DNA of 64,000 bases from Effrenium voratum (taxonomy: Eukaryota > Sar > Dinophyceae > Suessiales > Symbiodiniaceae), in assembly GCA_963377175.1 (NCBI GenBank), contig CAUJNA010000170.1, positions 186,001-250,000 of the forward strand, in the 5' to 3' direction. Below are positions 11,561 through 21,829 of the stretch, one piece after another. Position 1 is the stretch's first letter; every line of letters starts with the position of its first letter. The notes beneath the pieces were generated by a model. It was not told the origin of the DNA. It was given only the letters and a program-made list of their open reading frames with translations, and ran no database searches. The translations under genes and the position numbers were made by a program.

Positions 11561-12768
11561 ATTTAAAGGGTTTTAAAGACAAAAACCTTCATTCAAGGAC
11601 TTAAGGTATGCTCCCTTGTTTAAAGGGTTTTCCTCTTATTTAAGGTAGGTTGGGGGCAGCATGCCTTTGAAAGCCATAGAGCTGGCATCATGAAGAAATC
11701 ATGCCCAGTTCCAGGGGCATAAGTCAGGTCCGAAGGCGCATAAGTTCTCCTGGTCGAGGAAAAGGCAGCAAAGCCTTTGAACTCTTGACAAGCTGAAGAC
11801 AGCAACCTTGTTTTTGTCACGCTACAGCTGCGGTCGGCCAGTGGAGGCTGCAAATCTCTGAAAGAAGCCGAGCCCAACTGCCATAGGCCCCTCGTCGCTG
11901 ACACCTACCTCCAAAGCTTTCATCGCGACATGTCCATGTTCGAGACGCACTGTTCTGATCTGGAACGCGAATTCCTAACACATGTGAAACTTGGGTTTGA
12001 TGGGCCATCTTTTAATGCAGCTTTGAGTGGCCCACTGGGAAAGAGCTACATATTGCAAAGCAAGTTCATTGCATGCTTTTTGAAGGACAGAAGCATGAAA
12101 TGCTCCTTCAGACCGGCAATTATAACATGTGATCAAGCGCTTGGCACACTTTTTTGCAGCCATGTGTTCTGGCTGAGCATCTGGAGAAAACGGTACCAAA
12201 GCTCTACATTCTCCTGCTTTGGATCTCAGCTTGGGGCTGGTTTTTCCCTTGAAGCATGGAAGGCTTCAAAGTGTTCAAGCGACTCTCTACATGGTTTGTA
12301 GCATAAAGAGTCTTCATGCTGGAGAGAAACACGCTTGCAAGCGTTGTCCTGAGACCCACCGATAATTTCCATGGCCAAGTCAAAGAAACTCCCTAGAAAC
12401 ACTTGGGAAATGCCAAGGTCGGCTGCATGCAGCCACCAAGTGCAGCTCCTCCTTCACTAGGTCACACCTGAAACAACAGCGACCCTGCCCCCTGCCAATT
12501 GAAAGACTTGTTTGTAGCAGCTCCAACCACCGCGAACTTGGACAATTAAAGCTGGGGGTAATGGATGCCCTGCCTTCTTGGCTCTGCCTGCCTCGGAGGC
12601 TTTGAATCGTGCCCCGTCATGCCGGCAGGAGGGATAGATACCCTGTATCAAACCTTGGAAAGACCATTTAGAACAGCTGCAAGTTCATTCCAAAAAAATC
12701 CTTGGGGAGAACGAACAGAGGCACTCTGACTCTAAGCTGAGAAGTATGCCCTGGTAGATTCAAGGAAC
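11561..12768. other. Host sequence, no gene seen
   Basis: Short AAAGGGTTTT-type direct repeats occur at 11565-11650. No coding frame with convincing composition was found. Confidence 0.4.
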
Positions 12769-13252
12769 CTACCTCAATGCTTTTGCTTCTATCATGATTA
12801 AAAGGTACGCCATCAACCCACAGTCCACAGGGTATTGAGTCCTTTGGAAGCCACCCCAGACAGTTCGAGGTTTTCTGGATGTGGGCCAGAGCCTTGACAG
12901 GTAAATTATCTTGTGTAAAGACATCACTCCCACAGGCTCCTTCTGTGGTATGCGGTGGCCAAAAGGCACCTTCATTCGCTTCTCCTCCAGGTTCCCGGAC
13001 TCCTTACACATCATGTCAACTATGTCGGGTCTTGGCCAAACAGAGCCTTTTAGGAACTTTCGTCTTGTCTCGGTGGAGGTTGCCCAGATGTTTCCCAGAA
13101 GATTTAGGAGTCAAGATGTCTTGGACTCCTGTAGCTCCAGCTTCGCCTGCATGTACGGCAAGGCCTCTCAATCTGTTAGCACTAATGTCACTGCCCAGAA
13201 AGAGGTCAGCTATATCTGCTCTTAGCCTTTTTTCACGTGGTAGGCTCTCCAA
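12769..13252 (-). pseudogene. Fragment of a dinoflagellate repetitive-family protein
   Basis: The minus strand reads LPREKRLRADIADLFLG, SANRLRGL, then AGEAGATGVQDI and GKHLGNLHRD before a stop. In another frame, nearer 12769, it reads WGGFQRTQYPVDCGLMAYLL. From memory, this order of segments (ADLFLGN.ISANR, AGA.GV.D, GN..RDL..., a late hydrophobic LLPHE-like part) is found many times in dinoflagellate genomes; that recognition is not verified. Frame changes and stops indicate a decayed copy. It is the main clue to the host. Confidence 0.4.
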
Positions 13253-13643
13253 AAGGCAACATGGCAGCCGGCTTGCACTGAAAGTTAAGACTGCTAGCCA
13301 TGCACAAGTTGATGTTCAACCCTGCAAAGGAGACCAATCTCCTAAAGTAGCAGCGCAAGGAAGGACAAGATGCTCTTGATGTGAATTCAAGTGAGTATGA
13401 GGAGGGCCACCTCCTGTTTTTTCTCGTATTAGATTATATTTGCCCTAAAATAGTCTTCTCTAGTGGCGAGCAAGAATGTTTTTTCAGGAGCGGCGAGCAA
13501 GAATAGCATTGGCAATAAGGCAGTTGCTGTTTTTCTCACAGGCGCTGTCCCGTAGCATTTGCATCCTTGGGCGGTGGCAGAAAGATGATATGTGGAAGCT
13601 GCACTACAAAACCAGCTTCATTTTAGATGCTGCTGCTACTATT

Positions 13644-14490
13644 TCAAGGGTTCATAAGGACCCGCATGGCCTTCAAGATCTTATTCCCGAAGCCAAACTG
13701 GGTCTCCAAGCATGTGCTTGCCAATCCGACAGATTTGTCAAATTCCTCACTACTCAAGCCCTCAAAATTTTTCTTCTTGCACTGCACCGCCAAGTCCCTG
13801 GCCTTGGCCACAAGCTGCTCTTTTTTTTGGCGAAGCTCTTCCAGCTCCTTTGCCTTCTGATAGGTAGCCAGGACGTCTTTCAAGATCGTGTTCTTTTTCT
13901 CCAGAAACGGCTTGAAGCCTTCCAGGTACAGCGCCAGGTTCTTGATGCTTGCCTCGATCTTGATTTCCCCCGTAGATGATCCTCAGGGTGACAAATGACA
14001 TCCCCACCTCTATCTGTAATGTGTTTTTTATTAAAGAGATTATTGCAGACAAGGAGCTGGCCTCCGTAGTTACTTAACCGATGAAGTTGTTGCTCCCACA
14101 TAGTGGTAGCGGTACTCCCCGGCTTCTAGCATGGCTTTCTCTCTTGGGATCTCCTGGTTCCATTTCTGGTCACAAGGGAGCTGGACAAGGATGGCATCCA
14201 GCAACTTCTTGTCATCCTTGTCTTTCGGATTCAGGCCCTCCTTTTCAGAGATCTTGGTGAGGTACCCACCATCGTTTCCCTCGGTTTCAGTGGTGGGCTG
14301 GCATGTTGTGCCTGCAAAGGCCGTACCATTTGTTGAAGGACTTGTCTTCCTCGAAGTGATTCAGGGGATTAATCTTCTCCTTGAACACCCTGGGCAGGGA
14401 ACGGTAGGCGGCCAACATGGAAGACTTGGCCTCCAGACACTCTCCCTCTCATCCTCGGACAATGTATCTCTCAGCTCCACACAAGCAACA
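13644..14490 (-). pseudogene. Frameshifted host gene or retrocopy, unknown family
   Basis: Minus strand, coding-like in pieces. A piece with DTLSEDERESV near 14470 is followed, one frame over, by MLAAYRSLPRVFKEKINPLN (ATG at 14418). After a one-base shift near 14319, a piece with GGYLTKISEKEG to EYRYHYVGATTSSVK and a TAA near 14065 follows. A separate piece GEIKIEASIKNLALYLEG, then a coiled coil (KAKELEELRQKKEQLVAKAR), ends at 13644; its joint to an upstream open frame is a run of five G near 13970. No introns are visible, so a processed copy or homopolymer errors in the assembly are both possible. The family is not recognised. Confidence 0.45.
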
Positions 14491-17400
14491 AACCCAAGCC
14501 TACTGCGACAAACCCAAGCCTATTGCGCATAAATAGCCATCCCATGTTCCGAAGTCATGATGCTCGGACTGCTGCTTGTCATAGCTGATGCACAAACACT
14601 GGCTGATTTTCAGCTGCGTTGCGCACACAGCATGTGACAGACCTTCATCAGGCAAAGCCGTCCTGCTAGCCAAGGCGCCTTGCTATGCAAACCAGCGACC
14701 TTTGCCGCTAGCGCTTTGCTGGCCTCACCGCAGAAGAGCTCTACCACTTCTAGACACCTCTCCACGCCGCTGCAGTCTGCTTGGGCAAGAAGCCCCTCGA
14801 ACCATTCCGGCAAGCCATCGCTGGCGGTGTGGCTCGGACAAAGTCTGGCTCTGTCTGGCTGTTCACCGTGCTTGTCTTCCTTTCTGACTTAAGCAGAATA
14901 TGAAAGCATTGCGCCTGCAAACATAAATCCCAGTAATGGACACCCCGGGAGCCTGAGCCAGATTGCCACGTCTTTGCAAGAGTGGAACGCGTGCAACAGG
15001 CGTCCCGTGGAAACCTGCAAGAGCCTGGGTGGCAGTTCCAGATTTGCATTCTTCGTTTTTTGGGAGCATCTTGCCACACAAAAACAAAACCGCAAGCGAC
15101 CGCCTCTACGCTATCAAGAAGCAAGGTCTGTTATGCCTGAGCTGCCTCGTGAGATGGAGCTTCAAACTCTGTGTCTGTGCTTTCCTGCCGTCTGATCCTT
15201 CCTAGAGATCTTGAGATAATTTAAACACAAATGATCCTCTTTTGCGCAGAGATCCTGCAAAGATGTTCCCATAAACATGTTGCGGTCTTTCGTAGAGAAG
15301 GTTCCTCAAGAGGCCTCGCGCAGACCTTTTCAAGGGTTCGCAAATCTTGCCAAGGGGTCCTGCCCAGGCATCGCTCTTTCCAAAAGACCCTTTGAGAGAT
15401 CTTGCGAAGAGACCCTGTAAAAGTTCAAAGATACCTTGCGCTGATCGCAAGAAGTTTTGCGCAGGACCTACAAATTTCCTTTCAAGAATCTCTCGTCTGC
15501 GTACGCGTAGAGGGTCCTTTGAGGCATCCTGGCCGGGAGAGATCAGCCTCAGAGTAATCCTACCTGTGTATTTTGCGCAGGACCTGCGCAGAGAACACTT
15601 AAGACAGTCGAGGTCTTGCGCGGGGCTCTGCAGAGATTTCTTTGTAAGAGATCTTGCGCTACAGATCTCGAATAGAACCAGATCTGAAAAAGAGTTCCAA
15701 AAAAGATACCGCCCAGACATCTTGTGCAGACATCCTGCAAAGATTCTCCACAAGTATCTTGCGCTGGTCCTACACAGAGATCCACTGAACAGATCTGGCT
15801 CAGGACTCAAGGCTTCACGCCGAGACATCTTATCGAGGGACGCATTACTTGAGCGAGCGTGTAGAGGGCTTCGTGAGACAATGCCCGCAAATCTTGTCAA
15901 AAGAGCCTAGATCTCTCCGCAAAGGTCCAGGAGTTTACAGAAACCTTTTTTGAACTTCTTTCAAAAAAAGTAAGGCCTTTGTGCAGAGAGTCTCTGGAAT
16001 AGTTCGAAGAACCCCGACATTAAAAGGGGGGAGCGGTTTCCTCACAAAGAATCTTTGACCTTCCTGAGGCGTATCGTATGGGACGCTTGATGGCCTGAGC
16101 CTCTTCCAATCAATCTGGAAGATGAATATCTGTGACGGCGCTAGATTTTGGCTGCTGGGCATAAGCGCTTGGCGACATGGGGAGGCACCTTCTCGGCTCC
16201 GGAGCCTAGCCCGCTGCAATTTGCGACTTGCGTGGTTTTAGTTGTGGCGGCTATTGTTGCACGCAAAGGATTTCGAGTGGATCAAGCAAGTTTTCAGGTC
16301 GCTAATGGCACTGAACGCTTGGCACGCTGACCCAAGGACAGACGTGTGGCAGATGTTGCTTTCCATGAGAACGCAGCGGTAGGTGACACTTTTATTTTAA
16401 ATCAGCCGCTTGCACAGTACTGCGGCCCAGACGCTTCAGTTTCCCGCCCAGAAGCTATCGAGTAAAAAAGATTTCTTGGCCCTCAGGCTAGCCGCAGCCG
16501 AGGAACTCATGTATAGTTGCGACATCTGGGCGGATTGAACACGGTGGTTTTTGGGACTGCTACATGCTTAAGTTGCTCCTGCTTCATGGCGCATCATTGC
16601 TGGTCCTTCTGCGCCGGGCCGCAGCCACTGTGAGCAATGGGCCTGGCAATGGGACTCAAACGTGCCGAGGTGTCGTGGCAAATGGGATGGGAGATCCCCT
16701 TTCGCTCGGAGGGATTCTCCGAAGGCACAAAAAACCAAATCGCACGAGAGGTGCGAAAATAACAAGCATTGCCGCCGGGTGCAAGATGCAGTGGATGCCG
16801 GAGCATCGCTCCGAGACCTTGATTTTGATCACCTTCGAGGCTATCTTGTCATAGGCCAGAATGCTTTTCAGAATGCTTCTTGGCCGCACGCTGCCCAAAG
16901 CCTGAATGTTCCTGGGGAAGGGGGGGGGTAGGGCGGGCTTTGGAGCTTGCTTGTCGGATGAGTGTCGGATGTGGAGGATGACGACAGCAACACGGCAAGG
17001 CTTCCGGAAAAAACTCGCCTTTTTTCTGGAAGCGGCATTTGGCTGTGTCTGCTGGCTGTGGACTGCGCGTTTGAATTTGACCATCAAACTACTTCCAGCA
17101 GCCCTTGGCTTCAGCTTTGTCAATTTGTCCATGTAACTGACTGCGCAAATTAATGCTGTCCTTTTCGGCGGCTCGCTGCTGCCAATAGCTCGGGGCAGTT
17201 GCGGCTGTTGGCAAAACCGATTTCCGCCATCAACAGCTCAAGGCTTTGGTGCGCGCAAAATATGCTTCGCAAAGAGTCTTGCTGCTTTCTAAGCCTTAGC
17301 CAGTGCAGCGGCTGGAAGGGGCCGATGGCTCTGCGACAGTCTAACGGCAAAGGTCAGTTTGTGGCAATGAGCCAACCCTGTTTTGCGTCTTGGGAGCTGG

Positions 17401-18780
17401 CGTGGACCGATGTGTGCAGTAATTTGGCAAGACAAGCGACATGATGACGCTGGCGCTTCCAGCCAGCACCACCACCTACAGGACACACAGGCTGCGTGCT
17501 GTTGGAAAGTTTAGGCGGTGTGCGTCTATAAGACGATTTCAAAGACATGTTTTGCGCCAGAATCAGAATGGCCCACAGCCTTCGATCTCACTTGTGTCCA
17601 TGCGCATGCAATGTTGTGATTCGCGGCAAAGTGAACCCCAACCGCTGAAACTGAAGTTGGGAACGCAAATGGCGCACAAAGCAGCCGCCCCCCCCCTCCC
17701 CCCCGTTTATGGTCAGACAAAAAATCCAACTATAGTCCGTTGTAGGAGCGCTGTCGCGACGACTGATTGCAGCGCCTATGTGAGCGGATGGACGAAAGGT
17801 TTCTCGCAATCCAACATGAGATTCGCGCTTTGCGTGGCCAGCACCAGGCGGCCCTCACGGCCGAGTGATGGAGTTGTTTTCTTGTCAGCTTTTGGTCAAG
17901 CTTTGGGTGGAAGCTACCTGCTGTGTCTATAGGATGTGGTCCGGCAGCTTTGAAATCATGCTGCGCGGATTGGGACGCTTTGGCGGGGGCAGCTCGGGCA
18001 AAAAAGGCCGAGGCCATTTGAAAGATGTGCATACTTTGTGCTATGTATACCAGTTTACCAAAATTTGATAGTGAGAGAATAACAGATTAAAACTACAAAA
18101 CTATACATACAATCATGAATCAGAATTTCTTTCTATGTTTTGTCTAAACACTGCTTCCTTTCCGGGGCCATTCTGCAAGGCAGGCCCGTCTTCCTTGGAG
18201 ACCTGGCAGAGAGTCACTTCCAAAGATGCCCAGAATGGCCTTCAAGGCTGTTTTGTCCTTTTTGGTGCCATCTCAGGAATGCTGTTCCTTTTCGGGTCCA
18301 TCTCCGGGTAAAAAGGAACACCGCTTGAAGGCTTTCCTCTGCGCTCCTTTTCGGGCCATCTCCCAAAAAGGAGCTTTGAAGGCCGTCCCTGGCCCTCCTT
18401 TCCCGAACCACCGCGTTACAAAAAAAAGAAAAAAGGAGTCATATTTCCAGACCGTTTTCTTTTTGAACATGCTGCGCGGCAAGCCCAGGCTCAGGCGAGT
18501 TCTCGTAAGTTACGGCCCCCTGTGATGGGATTGCTAAGCCGCATGCAATCGACTTCCAAGACGCTTTGCGCAGTGTCCTGCTGATTAGCTTTTGATGAGG
18601 CCTTGTCTACTAACAAGTGGGGGACCCGAAAAACACAACCCCCCTTCCTGAAACGGCTTCGAACAAATACAACCTTTCACTTAAACCCTATGCTTCCTCG
18701 ACTATTTTTTAAATAGGGGTTGTTCAACCCCTATTTTTTGCATTGACAACCACTATTTTTTTACATTGGCCTTTGGGGTC
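14491..18780. other. Host sequence with degenerate repeats, no gene supported
   Basis: 15220-15950 is a degenerate array of words like GATCTTGCGCAG and GATCCTGCAAAG. 18180-18420 repeats CCTTTTCGGGYCATCTC. 18683-18697 (AAACCCTATGCTTCC) recurs inverted at 40199-40211, on the other side of the virus. Long open frames at 15202-15910 exist on both strands because the array lacks stops; they are not credible genes. Confidence 0.4.
15220..15950. repeat. Degenerate GATCTTGCGCAG tandem-like array
   Basis: Roughly 25-35-bp units built on GATCTTGCGCAG/GATCCTGC, strongly diverged. The same vocabulary appears at 43465-43570 on the other side of the inserted virus, so this is a regional host repeat. Confidence 0.5.
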
Positions 18781-18785
18781 CATTT
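18781..18785. repeat. Target site duplication, left
   Basis: CATTT immediately precedes the left TIR tip AGTAGTGG. The same five bases follow the right tip CCACTACT at 39395-39399. A sixth base does not match, so the duplication is 5 bp. Confidence 0.8.
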
Positions 18786-19290
18786 AGTAGTGGAGGGCCA
18801 CGCCTAGCAAATAAATTGCTTCATACATACACCCCCCCCTACATTTTTTTTCATCTTCCATCTTCTACCCTTATTTGTTTTCATCATTTTTCTACATTCC
18901 TTTCTGTCCATCTCATCCGTTTTTTTCTCATCATTTTTCCAAAATGTTCGCCATCCTTTTCTCCTTTCTCCTCGCCTCATTCATTTCACCATATACCTCT
19001 CAAAATATCATTTCCTCAATCTCCTCGCCTCATCCATTTCAAAAAAATAAATTTTGCAAAATATATTGCAAAAAATATTTGTCATCAAAAAAATATTCGA
19101 ACTGTCTAAAAACGATTTGTCCATTTCCCGGACAAAAAATAGAACAGCAACAACATCACTCTCCTCCTTCGTTTCATCAGTTTCATCATATATATGTTTA
19201 GGCGTGGCCGCATAGCTTGCGAGCTTCGCTAACGCTCGCATCCTCCTTGTAGGATTTTATCTTCAATATATAAAACGCTATACTTACATT

Positions 19291-19334
19291 ATAATTATAA
19301 CATATAAGGGTATAAATGTTATTATTATAGTATG
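19291..19334. repeat. 44-bp direct repeat beside TIR gene, outer copy (left arm)
   Basis: Identical to 20063-20106. The pair brackets the 215-aa TIR gene. The right arm has its own identical pair at 38075-38118 and 38847-38890. The left pair reads TTATTATTATAG where the right pair (inverted) reads TTATAATCATAG. Confidence 0.85.
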
Positions 19335-19342
19335 ATTAATAA

Positions 19343-19990
19343 TTATGGGTTACATTTATAGTCAGGAAAAATGTCTTCAAATATGTAATCTACATATTTA
19401 TCAATATCACCAATGTCTATATATTTGATATTGTCTTTTCCTATTATTGAATAAATATATTCCCAGAAAAACAAATTAACTAGTAGCCATACTTGATATT
19501 TAGTGTTGTAGTAAGACCATACATGATATTTAGTTATTCTAAATTCATTCAAGACCTCGTTTATTTTATCTTTACTTAATAAATGCCAATCAATCGCATC
19601 AAACATGCGTCGAAATTTTTTAACAAATGCTTTATATGGTTTAATTGCGTTTGTCCCTCCAAACCTCTTAATTAAATCTTTATTATTAAAGAACTCATCA
19701 ATTTCTTTTTCAAATGACTTTCTAGCAATTTTATGGTAAAAACATACAGGAAATCGTTTTTGATATTTCATAAAGAATTGCAATTGTAATTGAAACTTTG
19801 TATATCCCTTATCCTTATGTTCTTCAACAAAAAACTTTTCAAGGTCTCTTGTTATACAGCATTGATTACAATATACATCATATTCACTTATTTTATTACA
19901 TAGATTAGCAGGTAATAACTTATACAATGTTGTATTAACATCATTCCTTTTAGTTGTACAACATTCGCACTTTGAATAATTAAATAACAT
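19343..19990 (-). CDS. TIR-encoded zinc-cysteine protein, left copy
   Basis: 215 aa, transcribed outward toward the left tip, with its twin at 38191-38838. No family was recognised. It has CECC near the N terminus, YCNQCC at about 60 and, in the twin, a CPVC near 80-85 followed by H, so it probably binds zinc. This copy has Phe in place of the first Cys of CPVC; the other differences are Asp/Asn, Asn/Ser and Cys/Phe near the C terminus. The C-terminal half is aromatic and helical. The ATG at 19990 lies 24 nt from a TATTTAAAGAAATA motif. Position in the TIRs suggests a role linked to element ends or early expression, but that is inference. Confidence 0.75.
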   Translation of the reverse strand: MLFNYSKCECCTTKRNDVNTTLYKLLPANLCNKISEYDVYCNQCCITRDLEKFFVEEHKDKGYTKFQLQLQFFMKYQKRFPVCFYHKIARKSFEKEIDEFFNNKDLIKRFGGTNAIKPYKAFVKKFRRMFDAIDWHLLSKDKINEVLNEFRITKYHVWSYYNTKYQVWLLVNLFFWEYIYSIIGKDNIKYIDIGDIDKYVDYIFEDIFPDYKCNP

Positions 19991-20014
19991 TTCTATTATA
20001 ATATATATAGTTTT

Positions 20015-20028
20015 TATTTCTTTAAATA
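20015..20028 (-). promoter_or_regulatory. Candidate early promoter motif (left TIR gene)
   Basis: TATTTAAAGAAATA on the minus strand, 24 nt before the ATG of the left TIR gene. It is the same 14-mer and spacing as at 38153 and 32349. Confidence 0.55.
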
Positions 20029-20062
20029 CTTTTTTCCAAGAAATAAAAGTAAATATTGAAAT

Positions 20063-20106
20063 ATAATTATAACATATAAGGGTATAAATGTTATTATTAT
20101 AGTATG
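20063..20106. repeat. 44-bp direct repeat beside TIR gene, inner copy (left arm)
   Basis: Perfect copy of 19291-19334, lying at the inner end of the TIR. Confidence 0.85.
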
Positions 20107-20160
20107 GTTTATGGACTACTCAAAAAATAACAGATATCTTAAGAATGCGAGCCCACTGTA

Positions 20161-20314
20161 AATCCAAAAAACAAGCTATGTTAATCCAAAAAACAAGCTA
20201 TGTTAATCCAAAAATCAAGCTATGTTAATCCAAAAATCAAGCTATGTTAATCCAAAAATCAAGCTATGTTAATCCAAAAATCAAGCTATGTTAATCCAAA
20301 AATCAAGCTATGTT
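20161..20314. repeat. Seven tandem 22-bp repeats
   Basis: Exactly 7 x 22 bp, each unit starting AATCCAAAAA and ending CAAGCTATGTT. The first two units have A and the last five T at the eleventh position. There are no spacers, so this is not a CRISPR array. It lies 50 bp inside the left TIR and has no counterpart at the right end. Iterated sites like these can bind a replication or transcription protein; here that is inference. Confidence 0.92.
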
Positions 20315-20378
20315 AATCCGTCAAACTCACTAAGATTTCACAAATTAATTCGCTAGGTATTTTGTATAGGTCTTCTTG

Positions 20379-20418
20379 CTAAATAATTCTAATAAATTCA
20401 TTTATTAGAATTATTTAG
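20379..20418 (-). terminator. 3' hairpin of the 110-aa gene
   Basis: Perfect 18-bp stem CTAAATAATTCTAATAAA with a TTCA loop, 7 nt past the stop of the minus-strand gene at 20426. Probably a transcript-end signal as in mimivirus-type viruses. Confidence 0.6.
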
Positions 20419-20425
20419 ATATTAT

Positions 20426-20758
20426 TTATTCAAATAATACATATACTCCATCATCATGTTTTGTAATTTTATAAAACTCTAATGTTTGTTGCTTTGGTTG
20501 TTTGATTTTTCCTGTATTCAACATATCACAGTATTTCTTTTGCTTTGTAGGGTAGTCGCCCGATGGTCTTCCTATAGATTTTGCTTGAAATATCTTTTCG
20601 ATTTTCTCCTTCTCTTCGTTGCTTTGTTGTTCGCGTTCAACTGGTTTCATTTTGTCATCAATGGATTTAATCATATCATTTAAGTTTTTGATATTTTTAC
20701 CAATTAATGTTATCTTCTTCATTAAATCATTAATAGTATAATTCTCATTTTCAGACAT
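20426..20758 (-). CDS. Small PLV protein, coiled-coil N-terminus
   Basis: 110 aa, not recognised. The first 60 residues are charged and heptad-like (IGKNIKNLNDMIKSIDDKMK), suggesting a coiled coil. Then GRPSGDYPTKQKKYCDMLNT is followed by an aromatic C-terminal segment ending DGVYVLFE. It is the last gene of a leftward block (21494 to 20426) and is followed by a perfect hairpin. The start is the only ATG in a good AT-rich context. Confidence 0.65.
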   Translation of the reverse strand: MSENENYTINDLMKKITLIGKNIKNLNDMIKSIDDKMKPVEREQQSNEEKEKIEKIFQAKSIGRPSGDYPTKQKKYCDMLNTGKIKQPKQQTLEFYKITKHDDGVYVLFE

Positions 20759-20838
20759 TACTATATATTTATTTAGATAATTATTTATTTAATTATATAT
20801 TTATAAAGTGCATTTATGTTAAATCTACTCTTTAAATA

Positions 20839-21155
20839 CTAACTTATGTCCCTGTTAAAACTAACATTAATCAAATGTTCGTTAGTTTCAATAACCATAT
20901 CACCATCTGTTCTTTTCTGAATATTAAAATCTTTATCTGTTTTTTTATAAGAAAACATACATGGGACACAACTAACTTTAACTCCACCTTTCTTATCTAC
21001 TGTCAATTCATTTTTAAAATTCATTATGTGATTACATTTATCACATTTTATAGTCTTACTTTCGCCTAGTGATTTAACACTTTCTGCTGTTTCTTTCCGT
21101 GCTTCAATATCTGGTATTGGTCTTTCTTTGCTTTACTCTTTTTCTTTTTTCCCAT
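20839..21155 (-). CDS. Zinc-ribbon protein, frame broken near the N-terminus
   Basis: The frame carries KCDKCNHIMNF, then KVSCVPCMFSYKK, a C-x2-C / C-x2-C zinc ribbon, and ends at 20839. The first in-frame ATG (21024) would cut off the first cysteine pair. Upstream, an ATG at 21155 begins a lysine-rich MGKKKKSKAKK start one frame away, and the two frames meet in an A-rich stretch near 21125, so a single-base indel probably splits one gene. Zinc ribbons of this kind occur in transcription factors and recombinases; the function here is unknown. It overlaps the end of the upstream gene by 23 nt, typical of this compact block. Confidence 0.55.
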
Positions 21156-21315
21156 TTATATTAATATTTATATTTTTAATATATTGTATCAAAAACTTAA
21201 TTAATTCTAAAATAAAATAACATATTTTTTTACATCTATTATCAGTTATTAGTACTTGTTCTATATTCTCCATTTCATCTATTATATTAATATAATCTGA
21301 ATAACTCCTTTTCAT
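21133..21315 (-). CDS. Small PLV protein, unknown
   Basis: 60 aa. Its ATG overlaps the TGA of the upstream gene (ATGA at 21312-21315), which supports real coding and coupled arrangement. The middle is hydrophobic (ICYFILELIKFLIQYI), possibly a membrane or packed helix, followed by a lysine-rich tail. The frame continues past its TAA into the zinc-ribbon frame, so readthrough or a different gene structure cannot be excluded. Confidence 0.5.
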   Translation of the reverse strand: MKRSYSDYINIIDEMENIEQVLITDNRCKKICYFILELIKFLIQYIKNINININGKKEKE

Positions 21316-21494
21316 ATTAAATAATAAGATAAATTATTTTTCATTTCTGTCTTTCTTTTCTTGTAAAGTTTTTTCATTGTATCGTCTTTATTCCATCTAT
21401 ATTCTACAAATTTCTGATGATGTTTTGAATTTAGATGTTTAAATAAATATTTGTCATCATAAGTTTTACAACAATTGCAATGGATAACAGTCAT
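21312..21494 (-). CDS. Small zinc-finger protein, CxC-x11-H-x5-H
   Basis: 60 aa, first gene of the leftward block. Cys6, Cys8, His20 and His26 form C-x-C-x11-H-x5-H, the same spacing as in the 86-aa protein at 22625 and in the C-terminal part of the GIY-YIG nuclease at 37463. The rest is lysine-rich. Probably a nucleic-acid-binding finger. It starts next to the large palindrome that separates it from the ATPase gene. Confidence 0.65.
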   Translation of the reverse strand: MTVIHCNCCKTYDDKYLFKHLNSKHHQKFVEYRWNKDDTMKKLYKKRKTEMKNNLSYYLI

Positions 21495-21829
21495 ATAATA
21501 ATAAGATAAAATAATTATTTAAATTATTTAATCTTATTATTTTCATGCATAATAGAATATTGGTGGGGCACAGCACTTGGGGTTTTCATTGCACACGCGA
21601 GAGAGATACAAACTAATTAGCTTCAATGCTTATTGATTGTAGCAATGGACGCATCGGCGATGCCTCGCGAAGCTTCGCGACAACCTGTTCCATTTTTATG
21701 ATATTCGCCACCAGCATATCATAAAAATGATGGTCGCGTTAGCACGCGAGGCTCGTTCCTCACGTCCATTTAATATTAATTACAAGTTAATTTTTTAATA
21801 TAATTTTCTATATATCTTTAATATCAACT
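21495..21829. promoter_or_regulatory. Divergent intergenic region with nested palindrome
   Basis: This 335-bp region lies between a leftward block and the rightward ATPase gene. 21644-21770 is a nested palindrome: outer AATGGACG/CGTCCATT, middle GCCTCGCG (21662-21669)/CGCGAGGC (21745-21752), inner 14-bp stem CATTTTTATGATAT (21691-21704) with an 11-nt loop. It also contains the self-complementary TCGCGAAGCTTCGCGA at 21665-21680. It is much GC-richer than the rest of the element. A replication origin or bidirectional control region is a reasonable guess. Confidence 0.7.

Larger units (their letters stand above)
18786..20110. repeat. Left terminal inverted repeat
   Basis: About 1325 bp, the inverted match of 38071-39394. 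It begins AGTAGTGGAGGGCCACGCCTAG and holds a non-coding outer half (18786-19342) and a 215-aa gene. Differences from the right arm are few (four amino-acid changes in the gene). The outer half has an 11-bp inverted pair GGCCACGCCTA / TAGGCGTGGCC (18797 and about 19199) and a hairpin TGCGAGC-9-GCTCGCA near 19216-19238. Confidence 0.93.

Noticed and set aside
15202..15910. Overlapping long frames on both strands (232 and 187 aa)
   Set aside because: Both come from a degenerate repeat array lacking stops; no domain.
19008..19241. 77-aa minus-strand ORF in the left TIR outer half
   Set aside because: Small indels break the frame in the otherwise near-identical right TIR, and the sequence is low-complexity.
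20161..20314. CRISPR array
   Set aside because: The 22-bp units abut with no spacers, and the element is eukaryotic.
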